Source of the DNA: Psychroserpens luteus
GTDB lineage: Bacteria; Bacteroidota; Bacteroidia; Flavobacteriales; Flavobacteriaceae
Length of the DNA stretch: 64,000 nt
Direction of reading: 5' to 3'
Assembly (NCBI RefSeq): GCF_015319355.1
Contig: NZ_JADILU010000002.1
Span: 496,001 to 560,000 of the forward strand
Below, in pieces: positions 52,235 through 60,692 of this stretch. Position 1 is the stretch's first letter; every line of letters starts with the position of its first letter. A program made the position numbers and the translations under genes. The notes beneath the pieces were generated by a model that did no database searches, was not told the origin of the DNA, and saw only the letters and a list, made by a program, of their open reading frames with translations.

Positions 52235-53128
52235 ATGAAAATGAAAAATTTAGTTTGCTTTGGTGAAGTGTTATGGGATGTTTTTCCGACTCACAAAAAA
52301 ATTGGAGGAGCGCCTTTAAATGTTGCTTTGCGATTACAATCTCTAGATAATAATGTATCTATAATTAGCCGAATTGGAAATGATAAAAAAGGGCATAAAA
52401 TAGAAGCTTACATCAACAAACACGGTCTAAATACAGAAAATTTACAACTTGATAAGAGCTTAAAAACAGGAAAAGTACAAGTGATGCTTAATGAAAAAGG
52501 TTCAGCATCGTATGAAATAAAATACCCTAGAGCTTGGGATAAAATTGAATTAACAGAAAAATCTAAAAGTATAACAGCACAGGCTGATGCTTTTGTCTTC
52601 GGAAGTTTAATAGCTAGAGATGAAACATCTAAACATACTTTATATGAACTCTTAAAACTAGCAAAGTATAAAATCTTTGATGTAAATCTTAGGAAACCTT
52701 ATTATACTATTGAGGTTTTATCTTACTTAATGAAGCAAGCAGATTTTATTAAATTCAATGATGATGAAATTTTTGAAATCGCAAAAAAATTAAAACCTAA
52801 CACAAACTCATTAGAGCAAAATATCAGGTTCATAGCAGAATATACCAATACAAAATCCATTTGTGTGACTAAAGGTCGTCATGGCGCTATCTTATATTAT
52901 AATGACACTTTTTATTATAATAGTGGTTATCAAATAAAAGTGGTTGATACTGTAGGCGCTGGAGATTCTTTCTTAGCAACACTGATAAATAAATTATTAA
53001 AAGAAGATCATCCTCAAGAAGCTATAGATTATGCATGTGCAGTTGGTGCTTTAGTTGCAGGAAGTAAAGGTGCAAACCCTGAAATAAGTACAGAAGACAT
53101 CACAAAATTTGTTGACCCTAACAATTAA
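52235..53128 (+). CDS. PfkB-family carbohydrate kinase, probably fructokinase
   Basis: 297 residues. N-terminal LVCFGEVLWDVFPTHKKIGG and APLNVALRLQ are typical of fructokinases of this phylum (the GG-substrate motif with Asn). The C-terminal PfkB motif VVDTVGAGDSFLATLI has the catalytic Asp of GAGD. It phosphorylates the fructose made by the polyol dehydrogenase just upstream, feeding glycolysis. It is the last gene of the operon, closed by the terminator at 53169-53204. Confidence 0.9.
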   Translation: MKMKNLVCFGEVLWDVFPTHKKIGGAPLNVALRLQSLDNNVSIISRIGNDKKGHKIEAYINKHGLNTENLQLDKSLKTGKVQVMLNEKGSASYEIKYPRAWDKIELTEKSKSITAQADAFVFGSLIARDETSKHTLYELLKLAKYKIFDVNLRKPYYTIEVLSYLMKQADFIKFNDDEIFEIAKKLKPNTNSLEQNIRFIAEYTNTKSICVTKGRHGAILYYNDTFYYNSGYQIKVVDTVGAGDSFLATLINKLLKEDHPQEAIDYACAVGALVAGSKGANPEISTEDITKFVDPNN

Positions 53129-53168
53129 TTTTGTGACCCATAATTGATTAATAGCATTTCAATTATCT

Positions 53169-53204
53169 AAAAGCTTTATGGAAATATTTCATAAAGCTTT
53201 TTTT
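53169..53204 (+). terminator. Intrinsic terminator of the polyol operon
   Basis: AAGCTTTATG/CATAAAGCTT, 10-bp stem with a loop of about 9 nt, followed by TTTTT. It lies 41 nt after the fructokinase stop. Confidence 0.9.
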
Positions 53205-53422
53205 GTTACTATAAACTCCATATTTCTTTCCATAATTAGCTTTTACATAATTATTTTAGATACAAAATATTTAGGTGTCGTGATCTATGATTATGTCAAA
53301 CATGACCAAAAGGCACTATTCCTATAACCGTTGTAAATGTCTTATAATATACTTGCGTGAAAATCAAATAGAAATTTATTTCCAAATCAATTCTAAAAAA
53401 TATAGTAATGCTTGTTTCTTTA

Positions 53423-54049
53423 TTATATTAATCCTCCAAAGAAAGCGTGACAACCAATAAATGCTATTACTGATAAAATAATGCCAATTAAAAAGATGTT
53501 AAATGATTTACGAAGTAATTTAAATTTACGGTCAATCGTTTTTCCTAAATGGTAAGTATCTTTAGCAATGGTTTTATAGAGTTCATCACCTTCATTCATT
53601 AAGTTGGTAATATTACTTACATATTCATCTTCTTCCATATCTTGAAAATTACCATAAAACATTAAATTTTTAGCATCGCTTTTTCCATGAACCAGTTCTG
53701 GGCGTGTTGCGAAAATGGCATAAGCAATAGATGCTAAATTGGTGAATAGTATCATGATTATTGGATAAATAAGATGTGGATCGTTACTTAATTGATTCAT
53801 TACTGTTCCCAATATTAATGAAAGAATTAAAGCATTTATAGATATCAAAATATTCGATTTTGTATCTATCATCGTATTCAAAGTATATTGATTTTTAGAC
53901 AGTAACTTAAATAATGTTTCTACACCTCTTTCAGACCTAGGCGAAATTTTTGACAGTTTTTTTTTTAATTGTTTTAAAGCATCTTTATCAATATTTAATT
54001 CTTCCATTAAATACTTGTCTTCTGCTTTTTCTTTTGATTTATCTCCCAT
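53423..54049 (-). CDS. Pycsar-effector-like membrane protein (DUF5706)
   Basis: 208 residues. The N-terminal 50 residues are charged and helical; then VETLFKLLSKNQYTLNTMIDTKSNILISINALIL leads into a first membrane helix (core about 65-85), a second helix pair IMILFTNLASIAYAIF (about 95-115) and a last helix (about 185-205). This is the layout and motif set of DUF5706, the transmembrane effector of Pycsar anti-phage systems, which depolarises the membrane when it binds cCMP or cUMP. No pyrimidine cyclase gene is adjacent, so it is either an orphan or a housekeeping relative. Distance to the next gene is 103 nt. Confidence 0.7.
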   Translation of the reverse strand: MGDKSKEKAEDKYLMEELNIDKDALKQLKKKLSKISPRSERGVETLFKLLSKNQYTLNTMIDTKSNILISINALILSLILGTVMNQLSNDPHLIYPIIMILFTNLASIAYAIFATRPELVHGKSDAKNLMFYGNFQDMEEDEYVSNITNLMNEGDELYKTIAKDTYHLGKTIDRKFKLLRKSFNIFLIGIILSVIAFIGCHAFFGGLI

Positions 54050-54152
54050 ATCTAGATATTCTATAATTTAAACCTTATTTATGAATAAAGCTGTTACTCT
54101 TGTCGTGAGTATTAGCTGGTAATATTTTTCTACTAATCTATTGTATTCAGCA

Positions 54153-54896
54153 CTAGTTGTTTTTTAGTCGATTAATAGCTTCTTCAAAAAATGCGACACC
54201 TTCAGATTCCACTATGGTATCTGCATTAAGAATAGCACCAGTAAATCCATCAGATTTCCATTCACCAGATTCTAATTTAGGTAATTGAGAAGTATCTATT
54301 GTGCCACCATTTTTGTATCCAGAGATATATAAATAATGTTTGTTGCAAACGGTATCTGGTATTGCCAATCCCAATCCTATAGTAATATCAGAATCGGGTA
54401 GTGGACTATAAATTCCTGTATCAAAGTGATGAGGCCAGATTCTAATTGAAGCATCAAGACTGTATTGTTTATCTATGTTTTTAAGAACCAATTGTGCCAA
54501 AATACGCAACTGTTTCAACGCTTTCAATTTATTCACATCTAACAATTTGAATGTAAATGCATCGTCTATTGCATAAGGTAAATCGTAGTGATATTGATAT
54601 TGATACGTTTTATTTAGGAAGGCTTTAGAAGTATCTGTAAGCCATTTTAAAACTTCAGCATGTGAAGCACCATCTAAGTTAAACGTTGTTGTTTCTTGAT
54701 TAGATTTCCATTTTAAAGCAAAGCTTTCATAATCTAAACAGAGTACATCTCCATTTTCTGAAAGTGTATGTGTATAAAGACATCCATTTTCCGTATCAAA
54801 CCCTAAATTAGTGTGGCTGTCGTCTGGTTTTTTTTCTAAAAAGCTAATTCCTGCTGCTGCTAAATATTGTGCAGCTAAATGCATTTGTTTTTCCAT
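54153..54896 (-). CDS. Unrecognised protein linked to the Rieske-glutamate synthase-like gene
   Basis: 247 residues, no signal peptide or membrane helix. I do not recognise a family with confidence. A notable string is SIRIWPHHFDTGIYSPLP, with a WPHHFD motif also seen in some DUF5996-like proteins; a second half carries beta strands (ITIGLGLAIPD, YLYISGYKNGG). The two neighbouring His and Asp suggest a metal or substrate site. It begins 6 nt after the preceding gene's stop (in minus direction), so the two are co-transcribed. Confidence 0.6.
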   Translation of the reverse strand: MEKQMHLAAQYLAAAGISFLEKKPDDSHTNLGFDTENGCLYTHTLSENGDVLCLDYESFALKWKSNQETTTFNLDGASHAEVLKWLTDTSKAFLNKTYQYQYHYDLPYAIDDAFTFKLLDVNKLKALKQLRILAQLVLKNIDKQYSLDASIRIWPHHFDTGIYSPLPDSDITIGLGLAIPDTVCNKHYLYISGYKNGGTIDTSQLPKLESGEWKSDGFTGAILNADTIVESEGVAFFEEAINRLKNN

Positions 54897-54902
54897 GATA
54901 TA

Positions 54903-56513
54903 TTATTTTATTCCTGCGTAATTAATTCCTGTTAAATGATACATCTCTCTATCATAAGTTGACAAATCGTTATGATTAAATTTTGAAATATCATCGTAAC
55001 CACAAGCACGTGCTACAACTCTAATTAAATCGTTTGTGGCTTCAAAGTAATTTTGTAATTGTTTTGCTGAAGAATCTATAATCAACCTGCTACGTAAAGA
55101 TTCTTTTTGAGTCGCAATACCAACCGGACAATTATTAGATCCACAAGCACGCATCCCTAAACAGCCAATAGCTTGTAATGCAGAATTAGATACCGCAATA
55201 GCATCTGCACCAAGCATCATCGCTTTTGCAAAATCTTCGGCAACACGTAAACCACCTGTAATTACTAAAGAGACATTTGTAGCTCCAACTTTATCCATAT
55301 AAGCTCGTGCTCTTGCTAATGCTGGAATGGTTGGTACATTAATATGATTTCTTAAAATGGTAGGAGCAGAGCCAGTTCCGCCACCACGACCATCGAGAAT
55401 AATATAATCTACACCAACATCGAGTGCAAACTGAATGTCTTTTTCAATATGACTTGCAGCAATTTTAAACCCAATAGGAATTCCTCCTGTACGATCTCTT
55501 ACTTTATCTGCGAATACTTTAAAATCTTCAACCGTGTGAAAATTTGGATTAGCAGCTGGCGAAATAGCTGTTTCACCTTCTTTTAATCCTCTAACCTCAG
55601 CAATTTCTTTACTTACTTTACTTCCTGGTAAGTGACCACCAGTTCCTGTTTTTGCACCTTGTCCTCCTTTAAAATGAAAGGCCTGAACATGATCTAATTT
55701 ATCCCAAGAGAACCCAAATTGCGCCGAAGCTAATTCGTAAAAATATTTAGAATTACTAGCTTGCTCTTCTGGTAACATTCCGCCTTCTCCAGAACAAATT
55801 CCTGTTCCTGCTAATTGTGCACCTTTTGATAATGCTATTTTAGCTTCGCGAGATAAAGCTCCAAAACTCATATCACTTACAAAAAGTGGCATATCTAATA
55901 CTAATGGCTTTTTTGCTTTTGGACCAATCACCACTTTAGTAGCAACATCTTCATGATCTAACAAAGGTCTTGATGCTAATTGTGCTGGTAAAAACTGAAT
56001 GTCATTCCATTTAGGAAGCGTATTTCTATCGACTCCCATGGAAGCAGAAAACCCATGATGTCCAATATTTTTTAAACCATTTTGGGCCAATTCTTTTATA
56101 TAACCTGTGTATGGTTCTGTTTCTTCAGGATGCGTATCTGCATAAGCTCCTAAATAAGCATCGCGATTAAATGGTTGCGGACTATTAACTAAATAGGCAT
56201 CAATTTCAAAAGCATCTACAAATAAATCATCGCCTTCAATTTTAGTTGAAAATTTATGAAGTACTTCTTTATTATTATATTCTGAAACTCCAGAATCTAC
56301 ACGGTAATCCCATCCGTGAACGCCACAAATTAGATTATGTCCATCTATGTGACCGTCGGACATTAGTGCGCCTCTGTGTAAACATCTTCCGTAGAGTACA
56401 GAAATATCATCATCAAATTTTACGATGACTAAATCTAATCCGTTTACAAGCGCATGTTCTGGTTGCTTATTTTCTAATGCGCTTACTTGAGCAATGACTA
56501 TTGGTTTTTTCAT
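54903..56513 (-). CDS. Rieske-domain / FMN-binding glutamate-synthase-like protein
   Basis: 536 residues. The N-terminal 100 residues contain a Rieske [2Fe-2S] centre: CLHRGALMSDG and LICGVHGWDYRVDSG (Cys-x-His ... Cys-x2-His). The rest is a Glu_synthase-type barrel: MGVDRNTLPKWNDIQFLPAQ, MPLFVSDMSFGALSREAKIAL (core), GICSGEGGMLPEEQ, GIPIGFKIAASHIEKDIQFA, DYIILDGRGGGTG and the Cys cluster GCLGMRACGSNNCPVGIATQ for a [3Fe-4S]-type centre. There is no glutaminase domain. Members of this family lack a known substrate; a flavoprotein oxidoreductase role is inferred. Confidence 0.9.
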   Translation of the reverse strand: MKKPIVIAQVSALENKQPEHALVNGLDLVIVKFDDDISVLYGRCLHRGALMSDGHIDGHNLICGVHGWDYRVDSGVSEYNNKEVLHKFSTKIEGDDLFVDAFEIDAYLVNSPQPFNRDAYLGAYADTHPEETEPYTGYIKELAQNGLKNIGHHGFSASMGVDRNTLPKWNDIQFLPAQLASRPLLDHEDVATKVVIGPKAKKPLVLDMPLFVSDMSFGALSREAKIALSKGAQLAGTGICSGEGGMLPEEQASNSKYFYELASAQFGFSWDKLDHVQAFHFKGGQGAKTGTGGHLPGSKVSKEIAEVRGLKEGETAISPAANPNFHTVEDFKVFADKVRDRTGGIPIGFKIAASHIEKDIQFALDVGVDYIILDGRGGGTGSAPTILRNHINVPTIPALARARAYMDKVGATNVSLVITGGLRVAEDFAKAMMLGADAIAVSNSALQAIGCLGMRACGSNNCPVGIATQKESLRSRLIIDSSAKQLQNYFEATNDLIRVVARACGYDDISKFNHNDLSTYDREMYHLTGINYAGIK

Positions 56514-56541
56514 GTGATTATAGTATATGTTACTGTTTTAT

Positions 56542-59500
56542 TTAAAAAGCGAAGCCTAATACAAAAGCGATTCTTCCACCATCGCTACTGCCATAGTAGC
56601 CTAGATTGGCAGTAAATGTTTCCAAGCCACTGACCCAAAAAGAACCTCCAACACTGTTATGCCATTTGTCTGATGTGTCATCTTCTACCCAAACACGACC
56701 ATAATCAAATCCTCCTGTTATTCCGTATTTTAATGGGATAATACTGGTTTTAAACTTACCTAATAGTAATCTTAAATCGGTATTATGATACACTGCATAT
56801 TTCCCTGAAAAGCGTTCTTTTCTAAAGCCTCGTAAGTTATCTCCACCACCTAATTGTGCAGCGTGATATAATTCGAAATCATCACCAAAAATAGCTTCAC
56901 CACCTAATTTTGTAGCCAATACTAAACTGGCGCTTTTGTTTAACCTATGGTTCATGGCTAAATGAGGTTTAAGATAACCAAATTTGTTATCAGTATCTTC
57001 GCCATCTACATTGGCTTTATAACCTGCTGTAAGACCAACATCTAATACCATTGTTGGGTAAGAGGTGTCATCTTTGTTTTTGAAACTATAATCAACTTCG
57101 GCTCCTGCATAGGTTTGCCTATCAAATAGGGTAGCAGTTGCAGGTAAACTATTAATGAATCTATCGGCTACATTTTCAACTTCAAAAGATTCTATTAAAG
57201 GCTTAAAGTAAAAAGAACCTCCATCTCTACCGCGCCATATTACTGAAATGGCAGCACTCCATTCTTTTATGCTTACACGATTAAAATCTATTTCAACGTC
57301 ATCTTTATCGTAGGTGGTTTCATTTCCGAAGCCAAAAAAGTTTTGTGCAAAATTTGGACTGGTGTGTTTTGCTTCTATAGCAAAATTCCAATTATGAAAA
57401 ATATTTGAAAACTCTCCTCTATAAGAGACATCGTAACCTGAATTCCCAGTGTAATAAGAAGCGCTTAGCGAGTGTCTTGTCGTAAACGGGTTGCGTTGTA
57501 AACCATAGGTTGTAAAGTTATCTACAAAACCAATACGTAAACCATCGTCTGGATTTGCTCCTAAAATCGGTAAAAATTGATTCATGCTATACTTACGTTT
57601 TTTATAGTCGTAATTATTTATCTCATAATCATTTACCAACCATTGCTTCGATTGTTTATTGACTATAGTATTGTCTTTACCTTTATAATCGTAAAGCTTT
57701 ACTTTTTTTGTATTCTCAAAATTATAAGTGTCATTTTTCTTTCCACCCATAATCTTAATCGTAATTAAATCATTGCCTTCACCTGTAACATTAAAAGTAT
57801 CTTTTCCGTCCAAACCATAAATCCAAATTTCTTTAGTTTCGTCTTTGGTAAACGTTCTTTCAAAGATTTCAAGATCTTTTCTTTGAACCTCTATAGTTGT
57901 TCTACCATTTGGATGTCTTGTGATTTCAAACGTATCAGCTTTTTGAGTTCCTGTAATCACTTCGTGTTTATTTACATACTCATAATAAGTGCGTGCTATG
58001 GCAACAATATTTCCACGTCTGCCTTTTAGCTTTCTCTTAATTTCTTCAATAGTTTGACCTTTCACTTCAGCTGGAAGATTTTCGAAGGCTTTTTCTATAA
58101 CGTCATCTGTTATACCTGTTTGTAAGGTTTGTGCTTCTCTTTCCCAATCTGCCCAATTAGATTGATTGATGAAAGTCATATCTAAAGGATAAGGCTCAAA
58201 ACTAAACCACTTAGGACTTGGTAATTCATCGTCAAACGATTGCATCATACGTAAACTTGGTACAGCACAACGAAGAAAACCTAATAGACTGCCATCAAAA
58301 ACTGAAAAGGCTTGATCTCTATCTCTTGGAATGGGTTTACATATTTCGGTACCATCTTCGTTTTCAAAAAGTGCCCAACGCCATTGATCTTCGTGTCTAT
58401 CCCAATCGCCAATAAGCATATCAAAGAGCCTCGCTCTAATGTATGATGGTTCATCTACAATAGATTTCCCTGATTTATTGATTTCTTGCAACACATCATT
58501 GGTACTCAAAATCCTTTTAGGTTTACCAAAGCTTTCTAAATCGCTATGACCAGATTCTACACGTTCTTCTATAATATAAAGTTCATCACCATATTCGTCA
58601 TTAAAGACTCCTAAACGTTCATGTTTTGGAATATAATACAGTTCTGGATTGGTATGAAAAATGTCTACAGCATCAGCAAGCGTCCCAACAGCTGTTGGTG
58701 TATAAGGATGTGCTGTGGTATAAAAATCCAATAAAAAACTATCGGCGAAACTGCCTTCTAAATCTTCTTCAACGTACTTATCTTGAAAGGCGGTAGATTG
58801 CAAAAATTTAATAGCACTTTTACGTAATGCTCTCATAACGTATTGTTTACCGTCTTTATCCTCTAGTCGTAAGGATTTAGATTGATGTCCTCCACCACGT
58901 CTAACAGGAGTTAAGCCTCCTTTTAAAGTATCTATAAAAGCAACTGGTGCATTTACTGCTTTACTGTAAAATTCTCTATAGTGTTTTCCCCAAAGTCCTT
59001 TGTAGGTCTTGCTCTTTTCTGTTTCATCTGATGAATATACAGAAGCGCTATATGTTGAACCAAAGCTACCTCTGTCTTTAAAATCAGTATGTATGAAGTC
59101 TTTAACTGGTACAATAACTTCGGTGGTGTAAGGTGTTGTTATGCCTTGAAACGTGACACTAACAGCGCCACCTTTATAAATATCAATTCGTGCATAGCCA
59201 TTTTCGTTAGAGTTAAAATCGCTTTCGTTTTTTGAATACGCCTTTTTTGTTTTCCCTGCTGCACCACTTATAATTTGAGGCACACCATAGTTGTTAATGT
59301 ATTGTAAGTTTTTATCATGTCCTGAAACAAAGAATATATTTTCGGTTTGTCTCGCTAACGTAATCAGTCTATTTCTAAATTTTCTGTTTTGCTTGTTCTG
59401 AAAATCGTGTAAAGCAGTACCTCCTGTTCTTGCTAATAAGCCATCTGCAGTATTAGAAAAGATAGAGTGGTGCATGGCTACCATTATCGTTTTCCCTTGT

Positions 59501-60060
59501 GATTTTTTCAGCATACTCTCAAACTCCAAGAAAAACTGTGTTCTGTTTTTAATATCGCAATCCTCGTTAAGATAAATATGGTCGTTCCAATCTTCTAGAT
59601 ACCATTGCGAATCGACCGTAATTAAAACAACATCATCGGTAAGATCCGTCTTTTTGATAGGACAACCTTCATCTGGATAGAATTTGGCCTTACTATTTTT
59701 CTGAATAAATTTTTCTATGTCTCTTACATCTCTATGACCGTTAATAGCCCATTCATGATGTCCTGGTGTAAAAATCACTTTACCATCAAATGATTTTAAG
59801 ACCTCTAATTGAGAACTTATTTGAGTTTTTGCATCTTTTGAATAGCCATCTTTGGATAGAATATTACCTAATATGAGCAATTTTGAATCCTCTAATGTTT
59901 TAGCTTCATCAGTAATTTGAATAAGCATAGAATGAGTCTCTGCTGTTCCGGTATTTGCAGTGACAAAAACAGATGTTTCCAGTTCTTGACCTTGTGCAAA
60001 ATAACTGACTAGCAATAGTATACTTAGCATACTAATTTTGGTTGGTTTGAAAGTTCTCAT
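56542..60060 (-). CDS. Large outer membrane protein: degenerate metallophosphoesterase, kinase-like segment, beta-barrel
   Basis: 1172 residues. Signal peptide (1-24). Residues about 28-320 are a calcineurin-type metallophosphoesterase whose metal motifs are altered: ILGNILSKDGY in place of GDxxY, PGHHEW in place of GNHDW, SGHDK in place of GHDH; HH at 197-198 is kept. Residues about 385-600 look like an atypical kinase: GKQYVMRALRKS, then LFDMLIGDWDRHEDQW (547-560) and PIPRDRDQAF, a pattern like HipA or FAM20 kinases. Residues about 690-790 hold GLDGKDTFNVTGEGND-type beta units, and about 790-1172 a BamA/surface-antigen-like barrel ending in VLGFAF. The next gene upstream is 1 nt away. Confidence 0.75.
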   Translation of the reverse strand: MRTFKPTKISMLSILLLVSYFAQGQELETSVFVTANTGTAETHSMLIQITDEAKTLEDSKLLILGNILSKDGYSKDAKTQISSQLEVLKSFDGKVIFTPGHHEWAINGHRDVRDIEKFIQKNSKAKFYPDEGCPIKKTDLTDDVVLITVDSQWYLEDWNDHIYLNEDCDIKNRTQFFLEFESMLKKSQGKTIMVAMHHSIFSNTADGLLARTGGTALHDFQNKQNRKFRNRLITLARQTENIFFVSGHDKNLQYINNYGVPQIISGAAGKTKKAYSKNESDFNSNENGYARIDIYKGGAVSVTFQGITTPYTTEVIVPVKDFIHTDFKDRGSFGSTYSASVYSSDETEKSKTYKGLWGKHYREFYSKAVNAPVAFIDTLKGGLTPVRRGGGHQSKSLRLEDKDGKQYVMRALRKSAIKFLQSTAFQDKYVEEDLEGSFADSFLLDFYTTAHPYTPTAVGTLADAVDIFHTNPELYYIPKHERLGVFNDEYGDELYIIEERVESGHSDLESFGKPKRILSTNDVLQEINKSGKSIVDEPSYIRARLFDMLIGDWDRHEDQWRWALFENEDGTEICKPIPRDRDQAFSVFDGSLLGFLRCAVPSLRMMQSFDDELPSPKWFSFEPYPLDMTFINQSNWADWEREAQTLQTGITDDVIEKAFENLPAEVKGQTIEEIKRKLKGRRGNIVAIARTYYEYVNKHEVITGTQKADTFEITRHPNGRTTIEVQRKDLEIFERTFTKDETKEIWIYGLDGKDTFNVTGEGNDLITIKIMGGKKNDTYNFENTKKVKLYDYKGKDNTIVNKQSKQWLVNDYEINNYDYKKRKYSMNQFLPILGANPDDGLRIGFVDNFTTYGLQRNPFTTRHSLSASYYTGNSGYDVSYRGEFSNIFHNWNFAIEAKHTSPNFAQNFFGFGNETTYDKDDVEIDFNRVSIKEWSAAISVIWRGRDGGSFYFKPLIESFEVENVADRFINSLPATATLFDRQTYAGAEVDYSFKNKDDTSYPTMVLDVGLTAGYKANVDGEDTDNKFGYLKPHLAMNHRLNKSASLVLATKLGGEAIFGDDFELYHAAQLGGGDNLRGFRKERFSGKYAVYHNTDLRLLLGKFKTSIIPLKYGITGGFDYGRVWVEDDTSDKWHNSVGGSFWVSGLETFTANLGYYGSSDGGRIAFVLGFAF

Positions 60061-60061
60061 A

Positions 60062-60442
60062 TTAGTTTTTGTTGTTGCGTTTTAAATGATAAATTTTTAG
60101 AAGTATTAAACCACTAAAAATGATTAAAGAATAGTAACACATGGGTGTGCCAGACGCTGTTTTGGGACATTCTGCATGTCCTGTAAATTGCATAATAGAA
60201 GCCACCAAAGCAATGCTACCTGCTAATCCTGTAAATAAAAAGTACAAGACATTCCATTTTTTTAATAGATGTGCTATAAGTGGTATAATGAAACAGATTA
60301 GAACAACTAAACACATTGGTATGTGCATTATTTTAGGGCAACCTTCTCCTGTTTTAAATTCTTCAAGAACTAATATTCCAGCACCAAATAATCCTATAAT
60401 TAGGACAACTAGAATGCTGTAATATGTGATTTTTTTTGACAT
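60062..60442 (-). CDS. Small four-helix membrane protein
   Basis: 126 residues, hydrophobic helices at about 8-28, 43-60, 68-86 and 103-118. Conserved-looking Cys/Pro/Met spots are GCPKIMHIPMC after the first helix and ECPKTASGTPMCYYS after the third, a repeated C-P-K...P-M-C pattern suggesting two copies of a periplasmic loop that may bind metal or form disulfides. I recognise a resemblance to DUF4418-type proteins but am not certain. It is separated by 1 nt from the following large outer membrane protein gene. Confidence 0.6.
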   Translation of the reverse strand: MSKKITYYSILVVLIIGLFGAGILVLEEFKTGEGCPKIMHIPMCLVVLICFIIPLIAHLLKKWNVLYFLFTGLAGSIALVASIMQFTGHAECPKTASGTPMCYYSLIIFSGLILLKIYHLKRNNKN

Positions 60443-60563
60443 TAGCTTTTAATTTAAACCATACTTTTTACTTCGGAAAAAACAAAAATATGCTAGCCTT
60501 TAATATAGTATTAACATTATTTCAGGTTGTTAATAATGGTAGTAGGAGGCAAGTTTTACTTCT

Positions 60564-60609
60564 TTAAAAAAAATAGAAAAGGCCTAAATTCCAAAGCGTT
60601 ACTTTAGGC
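60564..60609 (-). terminator. Intrinsic terminator of the FG-GAP gene
   Basis: On the minus strand: GCCTAAA, 14-nt loop, TTTAGGC, then CTTTTCTATTTTTTTT. It lies about 85 nt after the stop at 60693 and before the next minus-strand gene. Confidence 0.8.
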
Positions 60610-60692
60610 AACACTTCACACATTTTTTGCATGAAGTATTATCTTTAAAAGTTCATATTTCTTAGATTATAGAAATACGGTAGGTCTGATTT

